From Bog-473 sp963728845 (GTDB taxonomy: Bacteria; Actinomycetota; Acidimicrobiia; Acidimicrobiales; RAAP-2): a stretch of DNA of 64,000 nucleotides. Below, one piece after another: positions 40,752-49,629 of the stretch; the first letter of the stretch is position 1, and the number at the start of each line of letters is the position of its first letter. Position numbers and translations under genes: made by a program. Where the stretch lies: positions 208,111 through 272,110 of the forward strand of contig CAVSLS010000026.1 of assembly GCA_963728845.1 (NCBI GenBank). The letters run 5' to 3'. The notes below the pieces were generated by a model that was not told where the DNA came from, did not search any database, and worked only from the letters and a program-made list of their open reading frames with translations.

Positions 40752-40945
40752 ATTGCGATTGGCTTCATAGAGGCCATTGATGAAGTGGAGGCCGCCGGGC
40801 CCGCAGGAACCAGCCCATGCCACGAGCTCGCCGGTCAACTGGCCTTCCGCGCCCGCCGCGAAAGCGCCCGCCTCCTCGTGACGCATGTGAACCCACTCGA
40901 TCTCGCTTTGCTCGATGGCATGGGCGATGCGATTGAGCGCTTAAT
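40752..40945 (-). pseudogene. Internal fragment of a pyruvate oxidase (PoxB-like, TPP enzyme)
   Basis: About 60 codons read IEWVHMRHEEAGAFAAGAEG, then GSCGPGGLHFINGLYEANRNR. This is the N-terminal TPP-binding segment of PoxB-type enzymes, including the Glu of HEE and the SCGPG loop. Both ends are cut. It does not have its own start. Confidence 0.7.
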
Positions 40946-41008
40946 CCTTGGCTTCTGAAGTCGATCTGGATTCGGTGACTTCGTTTGTCGCATTGCCGAT
41001 AGCACCGA

Positions 41009-41538
41009 CTACTTGGAATTCTTGCCCAACTCCACCAGCAAACTTGCCGCCGCCCGCGGATCCGCGGTGTCTCGTCCTTCCGCAAATTGCGCGAGGATCG
41101 GGTGCAGCAGCGTTCGTCCATCCTCAGGTCGACCGCGCTGGGCCCAGAGTTGGGCTAGATCGATGCGGTGCGCAACTCCCATGCACGCGCGCCTTGGCGG
41201 CGGCTCAATTCGAGTGACCGTGTAAAGCACTCTTCCGCGGCGTCGGAGTTGGGGCGCGGCATTGACAAGAAAAGGCGTCCCTTCACACGCAACGCTTCTG
41301 GCAAAGCGAGGAGCTCTCCGTTCTCCTCGATGCCCGTGATCGTTTCGTCGATCAGCGCCATGCCTTCATCGACTCTTCCGATGGCCATCAGACCCTGCGC
41401 GAGAACGGTATTAAACTCCGCGTCGCGCAAATGGTAATGCATTTTGTGGAAACGCTCGAGGCAATCCTGAACCGCTTCAACCCCGGCTCTTGCCTTGTCA
41501 CGGTAGATGTCGAGGGCGCCTTTGTACGCGCGCGCCAC
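41009..41538 (-). pseudogene. C-terminal TPR tail of an ATPase/adenylate cyclase-type regulator
   Basis: Helical repeats (NTVLAQGLMAIGRVDEGMAL, ECFTRSLELSRRQGARAWEL) shift frame near 41,160. They continue as DLAQLWAQRGRPEDGRTLL to the stop at 41009. This pattern is the usual end of large proteins with an N-terminal cyclase or winged-helix domain, an AAA ATPase and TPR repeats. The upstream domains are absent. Confidence 0.6.
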
Positions 41539-41553
41539 GTGGAGGTATGACCC

Positions 41554-41876
41554 ATGGAATTGCGAATTTATCGTTGTGTGCCGGGGCGCAAGCCGGCGCT
41601 CCTGTCCGCGGTTCGAAGAACGAGACGCTGCGGATCTGGGAGAAGCACGGCATCCGCCAGGCCGGGTTTTGGACGACGCTGATCGGCAAGAGCAGCGAGG
41701 AGATCACCTACATGCTCGCCTGGGACAGCCTCGCCGAGCGCGAGAAGCGTTGGAGCGCTTTTCTCGCTGATCCCGAATGGGCCGCGGTGGTCGCGAGGAC
41801 GGAGAACGATGGCCAGCTCGTCGAGAACATCAGCAGCCAGTCGCTTATGCCTGCCGCATTTTCCGCCGTGCAGTAA
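41554..41876 (+). CDS. NIPSNAP-family protein, frameshifted
   Basis: About 106 residues. It begins MELRIYRCVPGRKPALL at an ATG with an upstream GGAGG, changes frame near 41,615 and continues NETLRIWEKHGIRQAGFWTT to the stop. NIPSNAP proteins form ferredoxin-like dimers, and their role is mostly unknown. One corrected base would restore the gene. Confidence 0.75.
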
Positions 41877-42015
41877 AGGCTGAGTGTCCGCCGAAACCCG
41901 ATGAGCAACCCGTTCGAGGCAGGAGGCGGAGCAAAGAAATTGCGGGACCACGCGAATTCGTCGGCAAATATCTGACGAACCTGTTGATTAACTCCCATTC
42001 CGGCTCGCACATCGG

Positions 42016-42725
42016 CTACGCATGCAGCCAGTTTCGCCGGAGGTCAGGGTCCTGCTGGACTGTGGGCTTGAAGGGCTCGATAGAGACATATCCTGTGTAC
42101 CCCCCTTCAGTCAGCGCCTTGAGCTGATGGATGTTTCCCACGCGATCCCCTTCCTCAACGAGGCCGCGATCCGGCTCGGCGAGTTCGCGGGCGGCAGATC
42201 CGTCCGGTCGATCTCGGAGATATGAACGAGGCCGATGCGCGCGGGGAACATCTCCCTATCGCCGCACGGTAGAACTGAAACGTGTCGTGACAAATCCGCT
42301 AGGCGTCCCACCCGGCGACGTCGCTGACGGGGGACGGCGGTCGCCTGCCGCTTCATCGTGCTTCCCTGCATCCCCAGCGGCTCGACATAACCGGTCACGC
42401 CGTGTTCAAGCAGGATCGGCCGTAACTTGCGCAGCGAATGCCGGGGCATTTCGTCGAGCTGCGCTTCGTCCATCGTGGCGAGGTCGACGACCGGGCACAG
42501 AACAATGCCTGGCGCGCCGAACGCTGCTGCGTAGCGGACGAGACACCGCCTCGTCCTCCCCGTCGCGATCCCAGTCGTTGAGGCGCTGCAGCGCATTGAT
42601 CGAGGCGAGGCGCAGGCCGGCGTCATCGAGAATGGCGCGCAGGTCCTCGGCCTTCGTTCCGTCGGAAGATTCCCGACCGGAGATGTCGTTGCGAACTTCG
42701 ATCGCGTCGACCCCTTCAGGATAAA
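42016..42725 (-). pseudogene. Sugar isomerase/epimerase-like TIM-barrel protein, 5' truncated
   Basis: Similarity starts with EGVDAIEVRNDISGRE and runs through LRLASINALQRLNDW, GAPGIVLCPVVD and TGYVEPLGM to IGLVHISEID. In another frame it continues GNIHQLKALTEGGYTGYVSI to a stop at 42016. At least three frame changes occur. The family (xylose isomerase-like barrel) includes inosose dehydratases and ketose epimerases. The first strand is replaced by the tail of an RbsB-like gene. Confidence 0.7.
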
Positions 42726-43436
42726 GTTGTCCTGCCAGCCCTGCGCGATGTAGCGGAGGGCCTCGACCGTCGCGTCCTGACCGCCGGTGACGAGCTCGGC
42801 CCGGCTTGAAGCCCTGGTTGATCAAGGCGGCGACCGCGCCGCCGGTGGTGCCATCGTTCATTCCGATGAAGACGTCCACGTCTCCGCCGTTCCGCGTCAG
42901 GCAATCCTCGGCGAAAGATTGCGCGAACGCGCGGTCCCAGTTCTGGGTGTACTGCTCGCATACGACCTTGACCTTGCCGGAGTCGATCAACGGCTGAAGG
43001 AACTCGTTCTGGCCCTTCTCGTACTGACCGGTGCCGTACTCGCCTTGGTTTCCCTTGATGCGCGCGACTTTGACCGGAGTCTCGGGCATCGCCTTGATCA
43101 TTTCCGCGGCGCGCTTGCCCTGCGCCTCGGCCTTGCCGCCGATCGCGTCGTGATCATCGAGGACCACCGGAACCTTAGCCGCCTTGGCGGCCTTGAGTTC
43201 GCCGGCGGCGAGATTGGCGTCAGTTGCGGGTCAGAAGGAATGACGCTCGCGCCCTGAGCGATCGCGTCCTCGACCAGCCGCTGCTGGCGCGCCGGGTCGC
43301 CCTGCCCGTTCTGAACGATAACCTGAGCATTCGGAGCGAGCTTCTTCACCGCCTCGACGAAGAACGGCGCATCGCGGCTCTCGAACCGGATCGTCGTCGA
43401 GTTGGGCAGCAGGAAGAACACCTTCTCAACTTGTCA
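42712..43436 (-). pseudogene. RbsB-like sugar-binding protein, truncated at both ends
   Basis: The fragment opens with KVFFLLPNSTTIRFESRDAP without a signal peptide, and shifts frame near 43,210. It shows the periplasmic-binding-protein core (CLTRNGGDVDVFIGMNDGTT) and ends near WQDNFILKG, where the isomerase sequence starts. Such proteins deliver sugars to RbsC-type permeases, and a permease fragment of that kind lies at 56.8-57.2 kb. Confidence 0.75.
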
Positions 43437-44215
43437 AATCCTTAAGCCGACGGTCGTTCGTCGGGCGCTGCGACTGCTGCTTCGTGCAGGTTGACCGCCG
43501 ATCAGCGACCCGATCGAACGTGCGACAAACAGGGACGCCTCGGTCCATGGACGGACGACGGAGGCCATCGGGACCGCATCGTCGGGCGCGTTGCCGCCGA
43601 CAACTGGAGCGAGGCGGGCAAGGTACGCCTGCGTCTCCATCGGCAGCGGCCGGCCGGTCGCGAGGTGATCTTCCCAGCGCGCTGGACCTGCATTGTAGGC
43701 CGCGAGGAAGCCGGGAACGCCATAGCGGTCGTGCAGCTCGCGCAGATAGGCCGCGCCGGCGATGATGTTGTCGTGCGCGTCATAGGGATCGTCGCCAAGA
43801 CGATAGCGCTGGCGCAAACCGGCCCACGTCGCCGGCATGATCTGCATCAAGCCCATCGCGCCCTTGGGCGAAATGGCGTGCACAGCGCCGAAGCTTTCCG
43901 CGCGCATGACGGCGCGTATCCAGGCCACCGGAACGCCGAAGCGCTGCGAAGCCTCAGTGACGAACGCGCCGAAGGGCGGGTCGAACGAATCACGTGCAAC
44001 GCGAGGGACCGGCGTTGTTCGTTGGATCGCCTTTGGTTGTGCGCGTGCCTGGCACAGGAGATGGTGGAGGCGATCGCAATGACGACGGTGAATACAATGG
44101 AGCGTCGAAAGCCGAGGCGCGATCGCTGCCGAGCGACATTCGACGCCGTGAAGGAGGAAGGGTTCGGCCCATGGAGAGGCGCAAGGCGCTCAGTCGATCG
44201 GCGGTGTTTGAGCAC
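43434..44215 (-). CDS. Lytic transglycosylase of the conjugation module, frameshifted
   Basis: The GTG start at 44215 follows the traF end, whose GAGGAGGA acts as ribosome site. A signal-like helix (SIVFTVVIAIASTIS) leads to a frame change near 43,930. The SLT domain follows: IRAVMRAESFGAVHAISPKG with the catalytic Glu, GLMQIMPATW and AAYNAGP. It opens the peptidoglycan for the transfer apparatus. The 3' end meets the cut edge of the RbsB fragment, and the relaxase expected next in this element family is missing. Confidence 0.85.
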
Positions 44216-44217
44216 GA

Positions 44218-44727
44218 TCAGTCCTCCTCGCGCGTCCAGAGGGGATCGGCTCGGCCGACGATGGCTGTGACAGGCAGGAGGCCGAAATACCGGCCGTCGA
44301 GGGAATCTGCGGACTGCCGGTTCATCAGGAAGACGTCGCCGTCCGGGATGCGCTGGCATCCCTGCCAGGACGGAAGCGGCCGGCCGCGGCTGTCGCGATC
44401 GAGGGCGTCACCCATCGCGATCCCGTCGACGGTGATGACGCGATCGGCGCGGCAGATCGTTTGGCCCGGAAGCACGAGAATCCGCTTCAGCATGGGCGCG
44501 CCCTTCGGCAGGTAATGGCGCTCGTCGAGGAAGCTCGCGAGCGCGCCTGGCGGCCTCACCGCCACAAGCTCGCCAACCTGCAACGCGCTGGCCGGACGCA
44601 TTGCGTAGAGGCCGATCGGCACGCTCGCGCTGGGGTTCCAGATCAGTGGGAGCGGATGAAAGAACGCCGACAGCCCCACGCCGAGCGTGGCGGTGCAGGT
44701 GGAAATGGCCCAGCCGAAGCGAGTCAT
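44218..44727 (-). CDS. traF: Conjugal transfer peptidase TraF (S26 family)
   Basis: A complete 169-residue signal-peptidase-like protein starting MTRFGWAISTCTATLG. The catalytic Ser is in NPSASVPIGLY and the Lys in PMLKRILVLPG. In IncP-type systems TraF matures and cyclises the pilin. It overlaps the DUF2840 stop by 4 bases and precedes the lytic transglycosylase, the normal order in alphaproteobacterial integrative elements. Confidence 0.92.
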   Translation of the reverse strand: MTRFGWAISTCTATLGVGLSAFFHPLPLIWNPSASVPIGLYAMRPASALQVGELVAVRPPGALASFLDERHYLPKGAPMLKRILVLPGQTICRADRVITVDGIAMGDALDRDSRGRPLPSWQGCQRIPDGDVFLMNRQSADSLDGRYFGLLPVTAIVGRADPLWTREED

Positions 44728-45182
44728 GACCTGAGCCTCCGGCGCAGGAGCCACGCGCGATGCTGCTCGCGGCTGTAAGGCCGCGGCGGCTCGCCGGCGA
44801 CGAGGCGGTTGTGGAGGCAGTGCCAGTGATCCGGGGCAGCCTCGGCAGGATCGACGCCGATCGCTTCGACGGCGTCGATCGCCTGGAGCACGCGCTCGAC
44901 CTTCGGCCAGCCGCTGATGCGCAGCAAAATGTCGCCGCCCGGGCGGACGAACGGCAGCGTCTGGTAGGGAGCGCCGTGGTCGACCGCTTGCAAGATGTCG
45001 ATGCGCGAGATGACCGTGCCGAAATCATTGGACGCCCAGCGCACGAAGGCGAAGACGCTGTTCGGCGCAAAGCGCAGGACGCGACGGCGGCGATCGAGGA
45101 TCGTCTCGCCGGCCTCATGGCCGAATCGGATCCAGTGTTCGATGCGGCCTTCGAGCCAGGTTAGTTCGACCCGCGTCAACAT
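44724..45182 (-). CDS. DUF2840-family protein
   Basis: A complete protein of about 152 residues from MLTRVELTWLEGRIEHW. DUF2840 genes are regularly found just before traF in alphaproteobacterial integrative elements, and the function is unknown. ILDRRRRVLRFAPNSVFAF and QTLPFVRPGGDILLRI are conserved-looking cores. Upstream Met codons would lengthen it by up to 43 residues. Confidence 0.85.
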   Translation of the reverse strand: MLTRVELTWLEGRIEHWIRFGHEAGETILDRRRRVLRFAPNSVFAFVRWASNDFGTVISRIDILQAVDHGAPYQTLPFVRPGGDILLRISGWPKVERVLQAIDAVEAIGVDPAEAAPDHWHCLHNRLVAGEPPRPYSREQHRAWLLRRRLRS

Positions 45183-45539
45183 ACGGCCAGCATCGCATTC
45201 AGGCGCGCATGCGGCGTTCGGTTCGGGTCTCATACGGCCTCCATTGCTCTCGGGGAATTCGCGCGTGAGCGGCCCACGCGGGCCACGACTCAACGGTCTG
45301 GCCGACTGCAAGGCTGCGGCGCTGCTCCGGTCGCGGAGCGCCGGCCGGTCTGCCCATGCCGAGCCGGGTCGCCCACATCTGCCGGCGTCGGATGCGGGCG
45401 CGGGCGGCTCGGCTTTCGGCGTCGCTCGGACGCGCAGCGAAGGTGCTGTTGCGCTCCTGCGCCGTCGCTGCGCCGATCTTTCGATCTCCGGGTCGAGCGC
45501 CGCGCTCTCGCGTGCTGCTCGGCCGTCGCGGGGCTGTTC
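45183..45539 (-). other. Arg/Ala-rich stretch between parA and DUF2840
   Basis: A frame open on the minus strand (for example MWATRLGMGRPAGAP) has the composition of neighbouring genes but no recognisable domain. A small gene often lies between parA and DUF2840 in related elements, so a broken version may be present. Confidence 0.3.
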
Positions 45540-46107
45540 GGCGCTGCTCGAGCTGCGCGGAGCGCGCAGCCTTGGCGAAGATCACCCGCTGGCCGACGCG
45601 TGAGGCAGAAGCCTGCGGGTCACGATGCCCGAGGCTTTGAGCGGCGTCGTCCGCGATGGGGGAGCATGCCTCGGCGCCGCTTGAGAACGAAGCGCGCAAA
45701 GTGAGCTGGACGAAGCACGCGCGTCTCAGCGACCTGTCCCGACGCGCCCGTGGAGGCCCGGCTATCCAACAGCGCAGGCAGCGAAGGAACTAGCGCAGAG
45801 CACCCGCCAGCGCCGCAGTGCGCAGCAAGGCGGCGACAAGAGGCGAGCCGTCGATGATGATGTGGTCGGCGAGCAGCGCATGCTCGGGCGCCTCTCGACG
45901 GAGTGTAGCTTGGGTCAGGCCTATGACGGCGAGCGGACGCTCCTGGGGCTTGGCAGCGCGCTGTTCGAGTGAAACCAGCGCCGAGCCCTGCGGTCCGCGT
46001 GGAACAGCGTGATGGCGCTTACTTTGCCGAGCCGTCTGTCCGCCGAGATGGAGCGCGAACGTCGTCTCGCCAGCGCGGCCCTTCTGATTGCCCCGTGCGA
46101 CAATCAT
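45540..46107 (-). pseudogene. parA: Decayed ParA-type partition ATPase
   Basis: The N-terminal frame reads MIVARGNQKGRAGETTFALH. The Walker A motif normally KGGVGKTT has lost its Lys (K to E), and the DADPQG motif has become PRGPQG. DHIIIDGSP retains a Walker B-like motif. The C-terminal part is in other frames: VLRPAHFARFVLKRR and SASRVGQRVIFAKAARSA. The number of changes at catalytic positions argues for decay of the partition function, not only for indel errors. Confidence 0.75.
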
Positions 46108-46482
46108 GGCTCGCCGCTCCGCGCGTGATGACGAGTGTCGGTGTTCTGAGATCCGCGCTTTCGCGCCTGCTCAGATTTGAGTTGTTCCAACGAGTTGTCG
46201 GAGACGTGTCGGTTCCCGCTTTGTGGACTTGCTTCGGAGTGTTCGGAGTTCGCGTACTGACCGGCTCGACGAATTGCTGTCGATGAAGCGGAGGTCGATC
46301 GACGATAGGGCTCTGGTGTTGAGCCGTTTTGCGACTGCTTCGCTTCGAGGTTTGCGTCCTCGGTACGCAAACTCGTTTCCGCGCTCGCGAAACCTTGCCT
46401 CGGTTCGCGGAGCTCGGCCCGCCGACAACCAGTGGCCGGTCCACAGACAGCAGAATTGTCAGATTCTTTCGTTAGATTCTCA
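46108..46482. other. repA-parA intergenic region
   Basis: No convincing gene. The parA ATG lies at its left edge. It holds the perfect inverted repeat at 46350-46372 and is interrupted on the right by the IS66 element, which separated it from the repA end. Confidence 0.5.
46350..46372. repeat. Inverted repeat, candidate partition site or operator
   Basis: GTTTGCGT and ACGCAAAC are perfect 8-bp arms around a 7-base spacer; the arms extend imperfectly with CGAG/CTCG outside. It lies about 245 bases upstream of parA, where a parS-like or autoregulatory site would be expected. Confidence 0.5.
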
Positions 46483-48220
46483 AGTAACTCCCAAGGTGGG
46501 TGAGTCCGATTTGCAACAGTTGGCGTGAAATATTGGCGGGCGCGTCGATAGTGGGAGACGCGCGGGGCGGAAACATGAGTTAAGGTGGAGATGGTTCTCC
46601 GCCCCGCTGCGATTTGCGACTCGATCGACGCGCTCATAGGCGACATTGCGCAGTTGCGCGGCGAAGTCGCTCGGCTGCAGCGCAGGAACGAGGCGTCGCG
46701 GGCCGAGAACGGGGTTTTGCGGGGCGAGAACAAGGCGCTGCGGCACGAGAACGAGGCGCTGCAGGCTGACAACGTTGCCCTTCGGGCCGAGGTGGCCGAG
46801 CTTCGGCGACGAGTGGGGCTGGACAGCTCGAACAGCTCCAAGCCGCCTTCGAGCGACGGGCTGAAGAAGAAGCCGCGCGTTTCCGGCAGCCTTCGCGGGC
46901 GCTCCGGCAAGAAGAGCGGCGGGCAGGCCGGGCACAAGGGCGACACGCTCAAACAGGTCGAGGCGCCCGACCGGGTCGAGCGGCATACGGCGAGCGTCTG
47001 CCTTCGTTGCTGCGCCTCTCTCACCGCGGCGATGCAGACGGGGGCGGAGAAGCGGCAGGTGTTCGATCTGCCCGAGAAGCTGATCGAGGTCACCGAACAC
47101 CAGGCCTCGATCTATTGCTGCGCGGCCTGCGGCTTCGAGACGAAAGCCGAGTTTCCCACGGGCGTCGGAGCGGCGGCCCAATACGGCGAGCGGATCAGAG
47201 CGGCGGCGATCTACCTCAACGCCCAGCAGCTGATCCCCGAGGACCGGGTCGCCCAGACGTTGAACGACCTGTTCGGCGCGCCTTATCTCTGCCCGGCCAG
47301 CCTTACGACCTGGGTGAAGGGCAAGGCGGCGGCGTTTGCGGGGGTGGCGGCGCACATCGGCGTCCTTGCCGCGCAAGCGCCGGTGCGCCATCTCGACGAA
47401 ACTGGCTTTCGCGTCGCCGGCAAGGGGCAATGGCTGCACACCGTCTCGACCGAGACCCTGACCTTCTATCGGGTGTCGGAGAAGCGCGGCGCCATCGCGC
47501 AAGGCCTCGAGGGCGGCGTCGTCGTGCACGATCATTTCAAGCCCTATTACGGACTGACCGGCGTCGCCCACGCCTTCTGCAACGCCCATCATCTGCGCGA
47601 GCTCAAGGCGCTGATTGAGCTCGACGAAGAGCCTTGGGCGAAGGACATGAGCGATCTGCTGGTCGAGGCCAATGAGGCGGTGCGAACGGCGCGGGAAGAG
47701 GGCGCGACCGCCCTGCCCCCCGCCGTGATCGAGGGCTTCGTGGCCCGCTACTGGAAGGCCATCCGGGCCGGCCTCGCTTACCATCGCTCCCTGCCGCCGC
47801 TCGAGCGCCGCGCAAGAGGACGGACCAAGCGCCGGCCCGGGCACAACCTCCTCGAGCGGCTGAAGACCTATAAGGATGACGTCCTGCGCTTCCTTTACGA
47901 CTTCACCGTCCCCTTCACCAACAATCTGGCCGAACAGGCCCTGCGGATGATGAAGGTCAAGATGAAGATCTCCGGCGCCTTCCGCACCTTCAAAGGCGCG
48001 GCAGACTTCGCCGCCTTGCGCTCGGTCGTCGCAACCGCCCGCAAGCAGGGCTGGAACATCCTCCACACCTTGACCGCGCAACCTCACGCCCTCATCCAAG
48101 CCCTGTCCGCGTAAACAGGGCTTGGCGGAGCCGCCGCAGTCCGCCAAGGCTTATCGCCCGGCTCATGCAGGCGTCCCTCAAGATGCCCCACCGCGACCGG
48201 CATGGGTGCTTGGGAGTTAC
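46483..48220 (+). mobile_element. IS66-family insertion sequence (single-ORF type)
   Basis: The ends share a 12-bp inverted repeat, GTAACTCCCAAG at 46484-46495 and its complement at 48209-48220. Flanking 8-bp sequences GATTCTCA (46475-46482) and GATTCTAA (48221-48228) fit an IS66 target duplication with one difference. Only the large transposase gene is present, as in the ISBst12-type subgroup without tnpA/tnpB. It disrupts the last codons of repA. Confidence 0.85.
46585..48114 (+). CDS. IS66-family transposase (TnpC)
   Basis: A complete 509-residue transposase. An N-terminal leucine-zipper-like coiled coil (residues 15-75) is followed by SSNSSKPPSSDG, a zinc-finger region (CLRCCASL, CCAACGFE) and a DDE domain with RHLDETGFRV, GVVVHDHFKPYY and NNLAEQALRMMKVK. 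The GTG at 46585 or the ATG at 46591 may be the start. The frame is intact. Confidence 0.95.
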   Translation: MEMVLRPAAICDSIDALIGDIAQLRGEVARLQRRNEASRAENGVLRGENKALRHENEALQADNVALRAEVAELRRRVGLDSSNSSKPPSSDGLKKKPRVSGSLRGRSGKKSGGQAGHKGDTLKQVEAPDRVERHTASVCLRCCASLTAAMQTGAEKRQVFDLPEKLIEVTEHQASIYCCAACGFETKAEFPTGVGAAAQYGERIRAAAIYLNAQQLIPEDRVAQTLNDLFGAPYLCPASLTTWVKGKAAAFAGVAAHIGVLAAQAPVRHLDETGFRVAGKGQWLHTVSTETLTFYRVSEKRGAIAQGLEGGVVVHDHFKPYYGLTGVAHAFCNAHHLRELKALIELDEEPWAKDMSDLLVEANEAVRTAREEGATALPPAVIEGFVARYWKAIRAGLAYHRSLPPLERRARGRTKRRPGHNLLERLKTYKDDVLRFLYDFTVPFTNNLAEQALRMMKVKMKISGAFRTFKGAADFAALRSVVATARKQGWNILHTLTAQPHALIQALSA

Positions 48221-49201
48221 GATTCTAAGTTAGGAAAGCCGCAAGCGACTGAAATTGCGTCGGAAAATGCCGCTTCGTGTTCCTGATAGCACGATAGTCC
48301 GCTTCCCGATAGCACGAGCCTCGGCGTTCCCGATAGCACGAGGCTTTCCACAGCTTGTCCACAGGCGCCTGTGGATAAGTCTCTGGCCACGAACACCAGC
48401 AGCTCGCGTCCAGCGCGGTCGCGTTCGACGCTGAGCCGGTAGCCAGGCAGAGGCTGCCGCCGTGCGAGATCGCGCAGCTCAAAAGCGAAGCGCCTGAACG
48501 ACGAAAGGCTCGCCGACTTGCCGTGGAGATGGCGAAAATCGAACCGCCAGCCTGCAGGCTGCCTGCCGGCATGCTTGCGCGCAATGCGATAGAGCCAGCG
48601 CTCGAGACCGCCGGTCAGCTTGAAGTACTCGCGGTCAATGGTGAGCACGAGCGCCTCGTCGAGGACGGCGCGGTAGAACCAATCCGGCACGATGAGATCG
48701 ATGCCCTCGGCGCGCCCGTTCCCGTCGGCGCGCTCGGTCCATTCGTTGATCCAGGAGAAGCGGTGCATGCGCCGCTCGCTCATCTGGCGCAGCGACGTGG
48801 CGACGGTGGTGGACTGCAGCCGGTCGAGCGCGGCCTTGAATCGATGGTAGTCCCGTGCGCTGACGCCGCGGCCGATGAAGGTCAGAATCTCGTACGGCGA
48901 AGCCGCCATGAGCCGGGAGGTGCGCAGGCCGGCGTCACGGGCGTGGACGATCTGGCTTGCGGCCCAGATCAGGACGTCGGCGTCCCAGATGGTCGCCATG
49001 CCGTGCTCGGGCACCGCCTCGACGCGGATCGCGATGTCGTTCGTCCGGATAGTCGATCGGCGCCACGCGATGGGTCTTGGCGAGGGAGAAGAACGGATAG
49101 GCCATGAGGTCCTGCGCATCGCGGGGCGCGAGATCGCCGGGCAACGCGCGAAACAGTTCGAGCTGCTCGCGTTCGGATCGTGTGCGATTGCGCGTGGGCA
49201 T
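48217..49201 (-). CDS. repA: Replication initiator RepA-like protein, frameshifted and IS-truncated
   Basis: The start is MPTRNRTRSEREQLELFRAL and the first 50 residues include FFSLAKTHRVAPIDY. The frame then shifts near 49,050 and continues IRVEAVPEHGMATIWDADVL through DWFYRAVLDEALVLTIDREY to the end. This is the RepA type carried by alphaproteobacterial integrative elements and plasmids. The last codon and stop come from the IS66 end; without the IS the frame would end a few codons later. The 3' coding part contains iterons. Confidence 0.82.
48280..48341. repeat. Three 15-bp iterons within repA
   Basis: TTCC(C/T)GATAGCACGA occurs at 48280-48294, 48303-48317 and 48327-48341, with start-to-start distances of 23 and 24 bases and one base differing in the first copy. 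The spacing of about two helical turns fits initiator-binding iterons. Confidence 0.75.
48354..48378. promoter_or_regulatory. Paired DnaA-box-like sites next to the iterons
   Basis: TTGTCCACA at 48354-48362 (one mismatch to the DnaA box) and TGTGGATAA at 48370-48378 (the exact complement of TTATCCACA) face each other across 7 bases. With the iterons this resembles a replication origin. Confidence 0.6.
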
Positions 49202-49209
49202 GGGCGCTG

Positions 49210-49494
49210 TCAGCGGCGCGGCTGGCGGGCTTGCTCGAGCTCGGCCGGCGTATGGCGCCGGGCGGGCAGCACGACGAACTTGCCCGGATCGGATGTCGAC
49301 GCCTTAACCGCCGCGTCGACCCACGCCTGCAGGTCCTCGAGGCGGTAGACGACGCGGCCGCCGAGCTTCGAATAGCGAGGCCCCGTGCCGTAGATGCGGT
49401 GCTTCTCCAGCGTGCGGATGGAGAGGCCGACGAAACGCGCGGCCTCAGGCGTGCGCAGGTAGCGCGGCGGGAAGCCTGCGAGATTGGTTGACAT
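49210..49494 (-). CDS. rdfS: AlpA/RdfS-like excisionase (MerR-type helix-turn-helix)
   Basis: A complete 94-residue DNA-binding protein. YLRTPEAARFVGLSIRTLEK is the helix-turn-helix, and GTGPRYSKLGGRVVYRLEDL the wing typical of AlpA-type excisionases. In ICEMlSymR7A the related RdfS directs excision and is activated by FseA. Here it lies directly downstream of an FseA-like gene on the same strand and just upstream of repA. Confidence 0.85.
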   Translation of the reverse strand: MSTNLAGFPPRYLRTPEAARFVGLSIRTLEKHRIYGTGPRYSKLGGRVVYRLEDLQAWVDAAVKASTSDPGKFVVLPARRHTPAELEQARQPRR

Positions 49495-49629
49495 AGGACA
49501 TCTCCGTGATCGTGCGGGCGCGCCGTCGAATGGCGGCGGCTGTCGGGGATCACGATGGCGGAGAGCGGTCGGTTAGGGGGATGGCGATGTCGCGGGGTGG
49601 CGAGATCGCCACCCCGGTCGACTCAGCGC

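Noticed and set aside
44400..45120. Arg-rich minus-strand frame overlapping traF and DUF2840
   Set aside because: It is out of frame with two complete, motif-bearing genes that overlap by the usual 4 bases.
46480..48147. A 555-codon open frame antisense to the IS66 transposase
   Set aside because: It mirrors the transposase codons in GC-rich DNA, has no recognisable domain and no ribosome site. It is a shadow frame.
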